From: an uncultured Prevotella sp.
GTDB taxonomy: Bacteria; Bacteroidota; Bacteroidia; Bacteroidales; Bacteroidaceae
Reading direction: 5' to 3'
Length of the DNA stretch: 7,576 nucleotides
NCBI RefSeq assembly: GCF_900549175.1
Contig: NZ_URNN01000150.1
Span: 1-7,576, forward strand
Part shown: positions 1-6,391 of the stretch, piece by piece
Numbering within the stretch: position 1 is the first letter of the stretch
How the letters are laid out: each line of letters starts with the position of its first letter
The notes under the pieces: generated by a model
What the model saw: only the letters and a program-made list of their open reading frames with translations
The model's database searches: none
Told to the model about the DNA's origin: nothing
Made by a program: the position numbers and the translations under genes

Positions 1-1022
1 TTGCCGTAATACTTGCGGGCCTTGTCCAGGGCGGCGGCAAGCGACTTCTGCTGCGATATCATCGTTTGCAGTTTCTCGTATTTGCGCACGTTCTCCTCAG
101 ACCGGAAGTCGGATACCGACGTGTACACCGTCCTGTCGTTGATGACGAAGCGCATCCTGCTGCTGTTCTGTTGCTCCTTTCTGCCGGTGGCAATGTTTTT
201 AAGCCTTGCCAGCGCCTTTTCCCTCACGCCCTTGTTGTGCCACGTGTCGGCTATGCTGCTTATGCGTGCGAACCCTTCCATCTGCTCCGGCGTGTACGTG
301 CCGTCAGAATACGCCTGCCGGGTTTCCGACGGTATGAAGATATATATGCACACCTTGCCCTCCGGTTGGTTGCGGTCGGTGACAAACCATCCTATGCTGT
401 CAAGTTCGTCCACGGCATACATATAGTCATTGCCGGTCGAGTTGAATGGCATGCCTATATTCTCCGGCTTGAGATATTGTCCTGTTTCCGAGTCGAAGCG
501 GGTTACGAATATGTCATATCCCCCGATGCTCTCCGTACCCTTGGCCGCGAAATAGAGCGTTGTGCCGTCGGCCATTATGAACGGGAAACAGAGCGCATTG
601 TATTTCTCCCTGTCGTAGATGCCCGTGAGTTCCGAGGGTTCTGTCCATGTGTTGTCCAGCATGTCGCTCGTATACAGTTTCATGTTGCACGAGTCGCCGA
701 GGGAAAAGTAGCACTTGTTGCCCATCTCGTTGATGTGTATGAACGACTCCGGCATCCTGTCGGTGTTGAAGAAGTCGTTGTATCTGTGCAGCGAGCCAGC
801 CTCGTCGTTCAGTCTGTATTCTTTCAGGAATGTCTGCTTGTCGGTCACGATGCTGTCGATGAACATCACCTTCTGTGTCGAGGCCACCATGCTCTCTATC
901 CTCGGGTCCACAGTCTCTTTGTTCTCCTTGGCCGGCTTGGCCTTGCGCACAGCCTTTCTTTGGGCTGATACCGACGTGAAGGCAAGCGTTGCCATCATTA
1001 TGAATAAAAATGTTCTTTTCAT
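1..1022 (-). CDS. Secreted PD40/beta-propeller-like protein, C-terminus cut by window edge
   Basis: The frame is open from an ATG at 1022 to the left edge, giving 340 codons plus two bases with no stop, so the C-terminus is missing. The N-terminus MKRTFLFIMMATLAFTSVSA followed by Q21 is a good signal peptide with an Ala-x-Ala-type site (SVSA), so the protein should reach the periplasm or cell surface. Residues about 95-230 contain repeated beta-strand segments such as FPFIMADGTTLYFAAKG and GGYDIFVTRFD (about 146-177). These resemble the PD40/WD40-like propeller blades found in Bacteroidota OmpA-associated proteins. Residues about 245-340 are charged and helix-rich (KALARLKNI, KYEKLQTMISQQKSLAAALDKARKYY), probably a coiled coil. 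The gene lies 112 bp downstream of ttcA and has its own candidate promoter box. The role is unknown; envelope sensing, scaffolding or glycan binding are guesses. The secreted propeller-like reading is fairly secure, the function is not. Confidence 0.75.
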   Translation of the reverse strand, partial: MKRTFLFIMMATLAFTSVSAQRKAVRKAKPAKENKETVDPRIESMVASTQKVMFIDSIVTDKQTFLKEYRLNDEAGSLHRYNDFFNTDRMPESFIHINEMGNKCYFSLGDSCNMKLYTSDMLDNTWTEPSELTGIYDREKYNALCFPFIMADGTTLYFAAKGTESIGGYDIFVTRFDSETGQYLKPENIGMPFNSTGNDYMYAVDELDSIGWFVTDRNQPEGKVCIYIFIPSETRQAYSDGTYTPEQMEGFARISSIADTWHNKGVREKALARLKNIATGRKEQQNSSRMRFVINDRTVYTSVSDFRSEENVRKYEKLQTMISQQKSLAAALDKARKYYG

Positions 1023-1047
1023 TATGTTTCGGTTGTCTTATAAGAAA

Positions 1048-1055
1048 CAAAGGTA
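1048..1055 (-). promoter_or_regulatory. Bacteroidota -7 box (TACCTTTG) upstream of the PD40-like gene
   Basis: Minus-strand TACCTTTG fits the Bacteroidota -7 consensus TAnnTTTG and ends 25 nt before the ATG at 1022, which would give a leader of about 20 nt. I find no TTTG at the usual spacing upstream, so only half of the promoter is convincing. The box overlaps the 3' end of the inverted repeat at 1052-1073. Confidence 0.45.
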
Positions 1056-1073
1056 ATGAAAAGATTCATTACC
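1052..1073 (-). terminator. Perfect 9-bp hairpin between ttcA and the PD40-like gene
   Basis: GGTAATGAA and TTCATTACC form a perfect 9-bp inverted repeat around a 4-nt loop. On the minus strand the stem is followed by TTTGTTTCTT, so it could be a weak, AT-rich intrinsic terminator for the operon ending with ttcA. The same bases overlap the candidate -7 box of the next gene, so a role as an operator is equally possible. Confidence 0.4.
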
Positions 1074-1134
1074 TCATAATGTATTAACAAAAATTAAATC
1101 CAAATCGGTCGTAAAACCGGTTCAGACAGAAAGT

Positions 1135-1866
1135 CTACTCAATCAGTTTGTCATCCGCCTCCAGCGCATTCCATACCGAATACCTTATTTCCGGATTCGA
1201 TTTCTCCAGTTCTTCAAACATCTTTCCGACAACCGTCCGGTTGGTTTCCCGTTCGTGCGGGCACAGCATGCGCTGCTTTTCGTATCCCTGCGTTTCGGCA
1301 TACTGCCGTATGTCGGCCTCGGCCACAAGACACAACGGCCTGATAATCGTCAGCGGCATCTTGTCGAGCCGCAGGCTGACGGGCATGGTCGAGAAGTGAC
1401 CCTGAAAGAAAGTGTTCATCAGTGCCGTGTGTATGATGTCGTCCATGTGGTGCCCCAGGGCAATCTTGTTGCATCCGAGCTCCTGGGCCAGGTTGAGCAT
1501 GGCCTTGCGTCTGTACCATGAGCAGAGGAAGCACGGCGGCTTGCGGCTGCCCTCCTGCCCGTCGAAGCGTGTGGTGACGATGTGCAGCGGTATGCCCTGC
1601 CGGCTCGCGAAATCCTCGAGGTAGGCCGTGTCGGTCTCGTATCTGATGTTCTCCATCCTTATGTGGATGGCCTCCACGCTGATTTTCGGCTTGAATATCC
1701 TTGCCGTCCTGCCCAGCATCTCCAACAGGCAGAGCGAGTCCTTGCCGCCCGACACTCCTACGAGAATCTTGTCGCCGTCGGCCAGCAGACTGTAGTCTGA
1801 CAGTGCTTTCCTGTAGCGTTTTACGATTCTTCTTTCAAGTTTTTCTTTATCTTCCTTTACCATCAT
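1135..1866 (-). CDS. ttcA: TtcA-family tRNA 2-thiolation enzyme (PP-loop ATPase)
   Basis: TtcA adds sulfur to cytidine 32 of certain tRNAs, using ATP and an oxygen-labile [4Fe-4S] cluster in the cytoplasm. The 243-residue protein has the PP-loop SGGKDS at residues 39-44, the CxxC motif C112-F-L-C115, the ALGHHMDDI block at 136-144, RPL at 176-178, and a later cysteine, C202 (MLCPHE). These are in the order seen in TtcA, whose cluster uses three cysteines. It is shorter than the E. coli enzyme (about 310 residues), with shorter ends. There are two adjacent ATG codons at 1866 and 1863; either could be the start. The upstream membrane-protein gene stops 4 bp before the first ATG, so translation is probably coupled. 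TilS is unlikely because of the CxxC. Another U- or C-thiolating TtcA/TtuA paralogue cannot be ruled out. Confidence 0.85.
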   Translation of the reverse strand: MMVKEDKEKLERRIVKRYRKALSDYSLLADGDKILVGVSGGKDSLCLLEMLGRTARIFKPKISVEAIHIRMENIRYETDTAYLEDFASRQGIPLHIVTTRFDGQEGSRKPPCFLCSWYRRKAMLNLAQELGCNKIALGHHMDDIIHTALMNTFFQGHFSTMPVSLRLDKMPLTIIRPLCLVAEADIRQYAETQGYEKQRMLCPHERETNRTVVGKMFEELEKSNPEIRYSVWNALEADDKLIE

Positions 1867-1870
1867 GCCG

Positions 1871-2239
1871 CTATTTCATGAAAACGAGATACACCGCAAA
1901 CACTATCAGCAGAAAGGCGAGGGCGTGGTTCCAGTGCAGGTCTTGTCCCTGAAACATGACATTGGCCATCACCGCGAACACTATCAGGCTGATGCACTCC
2001 TGTATCACCTTCAGCTGCACGAGGCTGAACGGGCCTCCGTTGCCCTCGAAGCCGATGCGGTTGGCCGGCACCTGACAGCAGTATTCCATGAAAGCTATTG
2101 CCCATGAGAACACTATCACGCCTATGAGCGGCCAGTTTGCCGACGTGCCGTTCTGCTGCAATTTAAGATGCCCATACCAGGCAAGTGTCATGAACACGTT
2201 GCTTAGTATGAGCAATGCTACCGTATACAGTCCGTTCAT
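1871..2239 (-). CDS. DMT-family small membrane protein (DUF486)
   Basis: This 122-residue, very hydrophobic protein has four predicted membrane helices at about 3-22, 36-54, 76-96 and 104-121. The block NVFMTLAWYGHLK (14-26) and the sequence CCQVPANRIG (54-63) match what I recall of the DUF486/DMT-family small membrane proteins, a relative of the drug/metabolite transporter fold with half the usual number of helices. Such proteins probably work as dimers. The substrate is unknown. Its ATG overlaps the stop codon of the upstream flavoprotein gene in an ATGA, and it ends 4 bp before ttcA, so it sits inside a translationally coupled three-gene operon. Nothing in the sequence links it mechanistically to either neighbour. 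Confidence 0.8.
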   Translation of the reverse strand: MNGLYTVALLILSNVFMTLAWYGHLKLQQNGTSANWPLIGVIVFSWAIAFMEYCCQVPANRIGFEGNGGPFSLVQLKVIQECISLIVFAVMANVMFQGQDLHWNHALAFLLIVFAVYLVFMK

Positions 2240-4650
2240 AGGTTCTTCTCCTCTGTCAGTTGTCTGTCCATGTTCTCGGCTGCGCGCCGTCCGTCGCCCA
2301 TGGCGAGGATTACCGTCGCGCCTCCGCGCACGATGTCGCCTCCGGCAAAGAGATCCGGGCGCGACGAGCGCATCGTGTCGTCAACCATGATGGTGTTCTT
2401 GCGGCCGAGCTCCAGTCCCTCGACGGATTTCGGTACGAGCGGATTGGGCGATACGCCTATGGCCACGATCACCTGATCGACGTCGATGGTCTTTGTCTCG
2501 CCCGTGGGTTCGGGGCGGCGGCGTCCGCTGGCGTCAGGCTCGCCGAGGCGCATCACCTCCAGCACGGCCTGGCGTACGGCTCCGTTTTCGTCACCGATGT
2601 ATTCGATGGGGTTGTGGAGCGTTAGGAACTCTATGCCTTCCTCGCGTGCATGCTTCACCTCCTCGAGGCGGGCGGGCATCTCGGCCTCCGAGCGGCGGTA
2701 GACGATGGTCACCTCGGCGCCGAGGCGCTTTGCCGTGCGGCATGAGTCCATTGCCGTGTTTCCTCCGCCTACAACCATCACGCGCTTGCCGAAATTCATC
2801 GGCGTGTCCGTTGTCGGATTGGCGGCGTCCATCAGGTTTACGCGCGTCAGATATTCGTTCGACGACATTATGTTGATGAGGTTCTCGCCCGGTATGTCCA
2901 TGAAGTTGGGCAGTCCGGCACCCGAACCGACGAAGATTCCCTTGAAGCCGTCGGCCTCCAGCTGCTCTATGGATATGGTCTTGCCTACGATGCAGTCGGT
3001 CTCGAAGTGCACGCCCATCTTGCGCAGGTTGTCAATCTCGACGTCGACGATGCGGTTGGGCAGACGGAACTCGGGAATACCGTATTTCAGCACGCCGCCA
3101 ATCTCGTGCAGCGCCTCGAACACATAGACCTCATAGCCGCGCTTCACCATGTCGCCGGCAAAGCTCAGTCCTGACGGACCTGAACCTACCACGGCTATCT
3201 TCATGCCGTTGGACGGTGCAATCTCCGGAATGGAAATGTTGCCGCTCTCGCGCTCGTAGTCGGCGGCGAAGCGCTCCAGATAGCCGATGGCCACGGCCGG
3301 CTCGTTCATCTTCAGATGTATGCAGCGGCTCTCGCACTGCTTCTCCTGCGGGCAGACGCGGCCGCAGACGGCGGGCAGGGCAGAGGTCTGTTTCAGCACC
3401 TTGGCGGCTGAAAGGAAATCGCCGCGCTCGATGTTCTTGACGAACGACGGTATGTTGATGTTCACGGGGCATCCCTCAACGCAGCTCGGCTTGGCGCAGT
3501 CGAGACAGCGCTTGGCTTCCGTCATGGCCATCTCGGGTGTAAGACCGATGTTCACCTCCTCCGTGCGTGTCGTGGCGCGGTAGACTGGGTCGAGCTCCGG
3601 CATCTTTACACGCTCTATAGCCGTGCGCTCCTTTGGTTTAACGGCCGAGCGTAAGTCCTTGCGCCACTGTGCGTCGCGTGATGTCAGTTCGTCTATTGAT
3701 GCACCGGCGTTATTCTTGTCTGTGGCCGTATCCTTTGCCTCAGAATCCTCCTTGTCGTTATCAACGGAAGCACCGTTCTCCCCTCCTTTGGAGGGGCCGG
3801 GGGAGGCCGCGTGGTCGGCCGCGGCCACATGTTCCTCAAAATGCTCCAGCTCTTCCTGCTCTGCGCGCTTGAACGTTCCCATGCGCTTGAACATCTCGTC
3901 CCAATCCACCAGCGCACCGTCGAACTCAGGGCCGTCGATGCAGACGAACTTCGTCTTTCCGCCGATTGTCAGGCGGCATGCACCGCACATTCCCGTACCG
4001 TCAACCATGATGGTGTTGAGCGACACGTCCGTCGGTATGCCGTATTTCTGTGTCAGCAGACAGCTGAACTTCATCATTATCGGAGGGCCGATGGCGAAGG
4101 CCTTGTCTACGTGGCCTTCCTGCTTGATGAACTTCTCGATGCCGACGGTCACCACGCCTTTCTCGCCGTACGAGCCGTCATCGGTCATGATGATAAGCTC
4201 GTCGCTGCTTGCGCGCACCTCGTCCTCTAATATAATAAGGTCTTTGTTGCGTCCGGCGATTACGGACAGCACGCGGTTGCCCGCAGCTTTCAGCGCGCGT
4301 ATGATGGGCAGCATGGGCGCCACACCGACGCCACCGCCGGCACATATCACCGTACCGAACTTCTCGATGTGCGTGGGATTGCCGAGCGGACCGACGACAT
4401 CGGCCACGTAGTCCCCTTCGTTCAGCCGGCACAGTTTTATCGACGACAGTCCGACTTCCTGTACGACGAGCGTTATCGTCCCCTTGTTCACATCGGCGTC
4501 GGCTATTGTCAACGGCATGCGCTCGCCCTTCTCGTCGACGCGCACAATCACGAAGTTTCCTGCTTTACGGCTCTTCGCTATCAGCGGAGCCTCGATCTCA
4601 AAGAGAAAGACTTTCTCTGAGAAACGTTCTTTTCTTGTAACTTTAAACAT
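2236..4650 (-). CDS. Fused NfnA-NfnB type NADH/NADPH-ferredoxin flavoprotein (often annotated DHOD-B/GltD fusion)
   Basis: The 804-residue chain joins two enzymes. Residues 1 to about 260 form a ferredoxin-reductase-like half: FAD site RMPLTIAD (44-51), nucleotide-binding AGGGVGVAPM (104-113), and a [2Fe-2S] motif D217-x4-C222-x2-C225-x11-C237. After a linker (about 262-350), the GltD/NfnB-like half has two four-cysteine motifs (C382, C385, C390, C394; C429, C433, C439, C443), FAD-binding VVGSGPSG (487-494), NADPH-binding VVGGGNTAMDS (626-636) and AGGDIVRGGATV (769-780). This is the composition of NfnAB, which couples ferredoxin and NADH oxidation to NADP+ reduction by electron bifurcation. 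An Asp plus three Cys cluster is known for NfnA. I chose ATG 4650 (MFKVTRKERF) because the reading frame's 27 extra codons up to 4731 lie in repeat DNA and resemble no homologue. A simple glutamate synthase small subunit is less likely, as no large subunit is nearby. Confidence 0.85.
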   Translation of the reverse strand: MFKVTRKERFSEKVFLFEIEAPLIAKSRKAGNFVIVRVDEKGERMPLTIADADVNKGTITLVVQEVGLSSIKLCRLNEGDYVADVVGPLGNPTHIEKFGTVICAGGGVGVAPMLPIIRALKAAGNRVLSVIAGRNKDLIILEDEVRASSDELIIMTDDGSYGEKGVVTVGIEKFIKQEGHVDKAFAIGPPIMMKFSCLLTQKYGIPTDVSLNTIMVDGTGMCGACRLTIGGKTKFVCIDGPEFDGALVDWDEMFKRMGTFKRAEQEELEHFEEHVAAADHAASPGPSKGGENGASVDNDKEDSEAKDTATDKNNAGASIDELTSRDAQWRKDLRSAVKPKERTAIERVKMPELDPVYRATTRTEEVNIGLTPEMAMTEAKRCLDCAKPSCVEGCPVNINIPSFVKNIERGDFLSAAKVLKQTSALPAVCGRVCPQEKQCESRCIHLKMNEPAVAIGYLERFAADYERESGNISIPEIAPSNGMKIAVVGSGPSGLSFAGDMVKRGYEVYVFEALHEIGGVLKYGIPEFRLPNRIVDVEIDNLRKMGVHFETDCIVGKTISIEQLEADGFKGIFVGSGAGLPNFMDIPGENLINIMSSNEYLTRVNLMDAANPTTDTPMNFGKRVMVVGGGNTAMDSCRTAKRLGAEVTIVYRRSEAEMPARLEEVKHAREEGIEFLTLHNPIEYIGDENGAVRQAVLEVMRLGEPDASGRRRPEPTGETKTIDVDQVIVAIGVSPNPLVPKSVEGLELGRKNTIMVDDTMRSSRPDLFAGGDIVRGGATVILAMGDGRRAAENMDRQLTEEKNL
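3763..3808. repeat. GC-rich palindromic repeat inside the Nfn linker coding sequence
   Basis: CCCCTCC-TTT-GGAGGGG (3780-3796) is a perfect 7-bp inverted repeat followed by CCGGGGGAGGCC. A second hairpin, AACGG-AAGCA-CCGTT (3763-3777), abuts it. I recall very similar palindromes as common intergenic repeats in Bacteroidota, but cannot check this here. Positions 3778-3808 encode residues 281-291 (AASPGPSKGGE) of the fused flavoprotein, within its low-complexity linker. Confidence 0.6.
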
Positions 4651-4683
4651 TTTGAAAGTTGGACTGTTGAAGGTTGAAAACTT
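4651..4683. repeat. Degenerate 7-nt repeat (GTTGAAA-like) before the Nfn start codon
   Basis: Plus-strand blocks TTGAAAG, TTGGACT, GTTGAAG and GTTGAAA follow one another with roughly 7-nt spacing directly upstream of the flavoprotein ATG at 4650. Similar AAAGTTAAAA runs occur at 6238-6252 beside the hairpin upstream of serS. In both places the run touches a palindromic element. The function is unknown; it would be transcribed into the 5' leader of the flavoprotein mRNA. Confidence 0.35.
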
Positions 4684-4684
4684 G

Positions 4685-4846
4685 GAAGAGGATGTGTCAA
4701 AAAGCTGATATGATATGCACAGTAGGGACATATTCTTGTATTTGTCCGTCTCTGTAACTGTTGGTTGTCAACAATTATATGGCGGACAAATACAAGAATA
4801 TGTCCCTACCGATATGTATGGACCCCGATTTTGATACGGCCTCTTC
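4685..4846. mobile_element. MITE-like inverted-repeat element, no coding capacity
   Basis: Two 27-bp arms at 4722-4748 and 4783-4809 are perfect inverted copies; each begins or ends with GTAGGGACATA and TTTGTCCG or their complements. Outside them, 18-bp arms at 4685-4702 and 4829-4846 match in inverted orientation with three mismatches (GAAGAGG and TCAAAA conserved). The 34-nt centre holds a small hairpin TGTTG-GTTGT-CAACA (4759-4773). Each 27-bp arm is itself an imperfect palindrome (GGACA...TGTCC), as in REP/BIME pairs. The element ends 6 bp from the serS stop codon. It fills most of the serS-to-flavoprotein gap. No transposase is present, so any mobility would depend on one supplied elsewhere. 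Confidence 0.65.
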
Positions 4847-4852
4847 AATTCC

Positions 4853-6142
4853 CTAAAAATTGTTTCCGTCAAGAAGCTCAAATCCGCAATACGGCACGAG
4901 GCACTTCGGCACGCGGATGCCTTCCGGCGTCTGGTTGTTCTCGATGATGGTGGCTACGATGCGGGGCAGGGCGAGGGCAGAGCCGTTGAGCGTGTGGCAC
5001 AGCTCCGTCTTCTTCGTCTCGGCGTTGCGGTAGCGGCACTTCAGGCGGTTGGCCTGATAGCTCTCGAAGTTTGATACAGACGAAACCTCGAGCCAGCGCT
5101 TCTGTGCGGCACTGTACACCTCGAAGTCGTAGCAGATGGCAGAGGTGAAGCTCATGTCGCCGCCGCACAGACGCAGTATGCGGTAGGGCAGTTCCAGCTT
5201 CTTCACCAGTCCCTCCACGTGCTCCAGCATCTCGTCGAGGCTCTTGTAAGAGTGCTCCGGCTTGTCGATGCGCACGATTTCAACCTTGTCGAACTGGTGC
5301 AGACGGTTCAGTCCGCGCACGTCCTTGCCGTAGCTGCCGGCCTCGCGGCGGAAGCATCCCGAGTAGGCGCAGCGCTTGATGGGCAGCTCCTTCTCGTCGA
5401 GGATTACGTCGCGGAAGATGTTCGTCACGGGCACCTCGGCCGTCGGAATGAGGTAGAGGTTGTCCTCGTTGCAGTGGTACATCTGTCCCTCCTTGTCGGG
5501 CAGCTGGCCTGTGCCGTAGCCCGAAGCCTCGTTCACGACGTAAGGCGGCTGCACCTCCAGATAGCCGCTCTTGCGTGCCTCTTCGAGGAAGAAGGCCTCA
5601 AGGGCGCGCTGCAGACGTGCCATCTTGCCGATGTACACGGGGAAGCCGGCGCCGGTGATCTTCACGCCGAGGTCGAAGTCGATGAGATTGTATTTCTTGC
5701 AGAGGTCCCAGTGGCACATCGCGTCGTCGCCCAGCTCAGGCATCGGGCCTCCGGTCTTCACCACCACGTTGTCCTCGGCGCCCGCGCCTTCGGGCACGTC
5801 GTCGTTCGGTATGTTCGGTATCGAGCAGAGCAACGTGTTCAGCTCCTTCTCGGCCCGGGCCATTTCCTCCTCAAGTGCCTTGTCGGCCTGTTTCAGTCCG
5901 GCCACCTTAGCCTTTATCTCCTCCACCTCGTCTTTCTTGCCTTGCTTTATCAGCGCGCCGATCTGCGCAGCCATCTGCTTGGCCTCCTGTTTGTTCTTGT
6001 CCGATTTTGCCTGTGCTTCCTTGCGGCGCTTGTCTGCTTCCAACACATTGTCGATGGCTTCCCTGGCACCTTTGAAGTGCTTTTTCTCCAAGCCTTTAAT
6101 CACACGTTCAGTTTCCTCACTGATGAGTTTGAGTGTAAGCAT
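4853..6142 (-). CDS. serS: Seryl-tRNA synthetase
   Basis: SerRS charges tRNA-Ser with serine in the cytoplasm and is a class II synthetase. The 429-residue length is normal. Residues about 25-105 form the charged helical hairpin (coiled-coil arm) that grips the long variable arm of tRNA-Ser. The catalytic core follows: PPYVVNEASGYGTGQLP (199-215), serine-binding TAE (234-236), motif 2 FRREAGSYGKD (264-274) with the ATP-binding arginines, and motif 3 LNGSALALPR (385-394). The start MLTLKLISEETERVIKGL matches my memory of Bacteroides SerRS and lies about 35 nt downstream of the probable transcription start of a TACCTTTG promoter box. It follows rplU-rpmA on the same strand but is separated from them by two hairpins, so it is probably a separate transcript. 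No T-box or other leader structure is seen. The stop codon is 6 bp from a MITE-like element. Confidence 0.97.
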   Translation of the reverse strand: MLTLKLISEETERVIKGLEKKHFKGAREAIDNVLEADKRRKEAQAKSDKNKQEAKQMAAQIGALIKQGKKDEVEEIKAKVAGLKQADKALEEEMARAEKELNTLLCSIPNIPNDDVPEGAGAEDNVVVKTGGPMPELGDDAMCHWDLCKKYNLIDFDLGVKITGAGFPVYIGKMARLQRALEAFFLEEARKSGYLEVQPPYVVNEASGYGTGQLPDKEGQMYHCNEDNLYLIPTAEVPVTNIFRDVILDEKELPIKRCAYSGCFRREAGSYGKDVRGLNRLHQFDKVEIVRIDKPEHSYKSLDEMLEHVEGLVKKLELPYRILRLCGGDMSFTSAICYDFEVYSAAQKRWLEVSSVSNFESYQANRLKCRYRNAETKKTELCHTLNGSALALPRIVATIIENNQTPEGIRVPKCLVPYCGFELLDGNNF

Positions 6143-6182
6143 AATATTTTATATTTAAATTCAATTTCGTATTAATATTATG

Positions 6183-6190
6183 CAAAGGTA
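6183..6190 (-). promoter_or_regulatory. serS -7 promoter box (TACCTTTG)
   Basis: Minus-strand TACCTTTG fits the Bacteroidota TAnnTTTG consensus and ends 40 nt before the serS ATG, giving a leader of about 35 nt of AT-rich sequence. No TTTG sits at the expected distance upstream. The same octamer occurs upstream of the PD40-like gene at 1048-1055. Confidence 0.55.
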
Positions 6191-6257
6191 CGAAAAAATG
6201 GTGAAAGATGATGCTTTCGGGTATAAAATCAAAAAAATTAAAAGTTAAAAAGTGTAC

Positions 6258-6294
6258 CCCGCCTTATCCCTGCCGGTCTTTCGGCAGAGGCGGG
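6258..6294 (-). terminator. Compound GC-rich hairpin upstream of serS, terminator-like
   Basis: CCCGCCT (6258-6264) pairs with AGGCGGG (6288-6294), and inside it CTGCCG (6270-6275) pairs with CGGCAG (6282-6287) around a 6-nt loop. On the minus strand the stem is followed by GTACACTTTTTAACTTTT, so it could end transcription coming from rplU-rpmA. It resembles the short palindromic repeats common in Bacteroidota, so a repeat that doubles as a terminator is plausible. Confidence 0.45.
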
Positions 6295-6308
6295 CGGCGT
6301 GACAAAGG

Positions 6309-6349
6309 CAGAAGTCCTGCCGCTCCGGGGTGGAGGGACAGGACTTCTG
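6309..6349 (-). terminator. 11-bp hairpin downstream of rpmA
   Basis: CAGAAGTCCTG (6309-6319) and CAGGACTTCTG (6339-6349) are perfect inverted copies around a 19-nt loop, 43 bp past the rpmA stop. On the minus strand the stem is followed only by CCTTTGTC, a poor U-tract. On the plus strand it is followed by TTGTTTGTTTGG. It is probably the 3' end structure of the rplU-rpmA mRNA, possibly working with the next hairpin. Confidence 0.55.
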
Positions 6350-6391
6350 TTGTTTGTTTGGAATAAATTATGTGTTGTTTTTCTCTTCGGT

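Noticed and set aside
66..968. Long plus-strand open frame (300 codons) opposite the PD40-like gene
   Set aside because: It is the antisense shadow of a well-supported secreted protein and has no recognisable domain. The minus frame has a signal peptide and propeller-like strands.
3623..4411. Plus-strand open frame (262 codons) opposite the flavoprotein gene
   Set aside because: It is antisense to conserved FAD-, NAD- and cluster-binding motifs and is serine-rich in the manner of shadow frames.
4651..4731. 27-codon N-terminal extension of the flavoprotein frame starting at ATG 4731
   Set aside because: The extension is encoded by the heptad run and by one arm of the MITE-like element, and its residues look like no FNR/Nfn N-terminus. 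The ATG at 4650 gives the expected MFKVTRKERF start.
4685..4846. CRISPR repeat pair
   Set aside because: There are only two arms, they are in inverted orientation, and no array or cas gene is present.
5219..6175. Long plus-strand open frame (318 codons) opposite serS
   Set aside because: It lies antisense to a complete, unmistakable SerRS. Its leucine- and valine-rich content is what the reverse of this codon usage gives.
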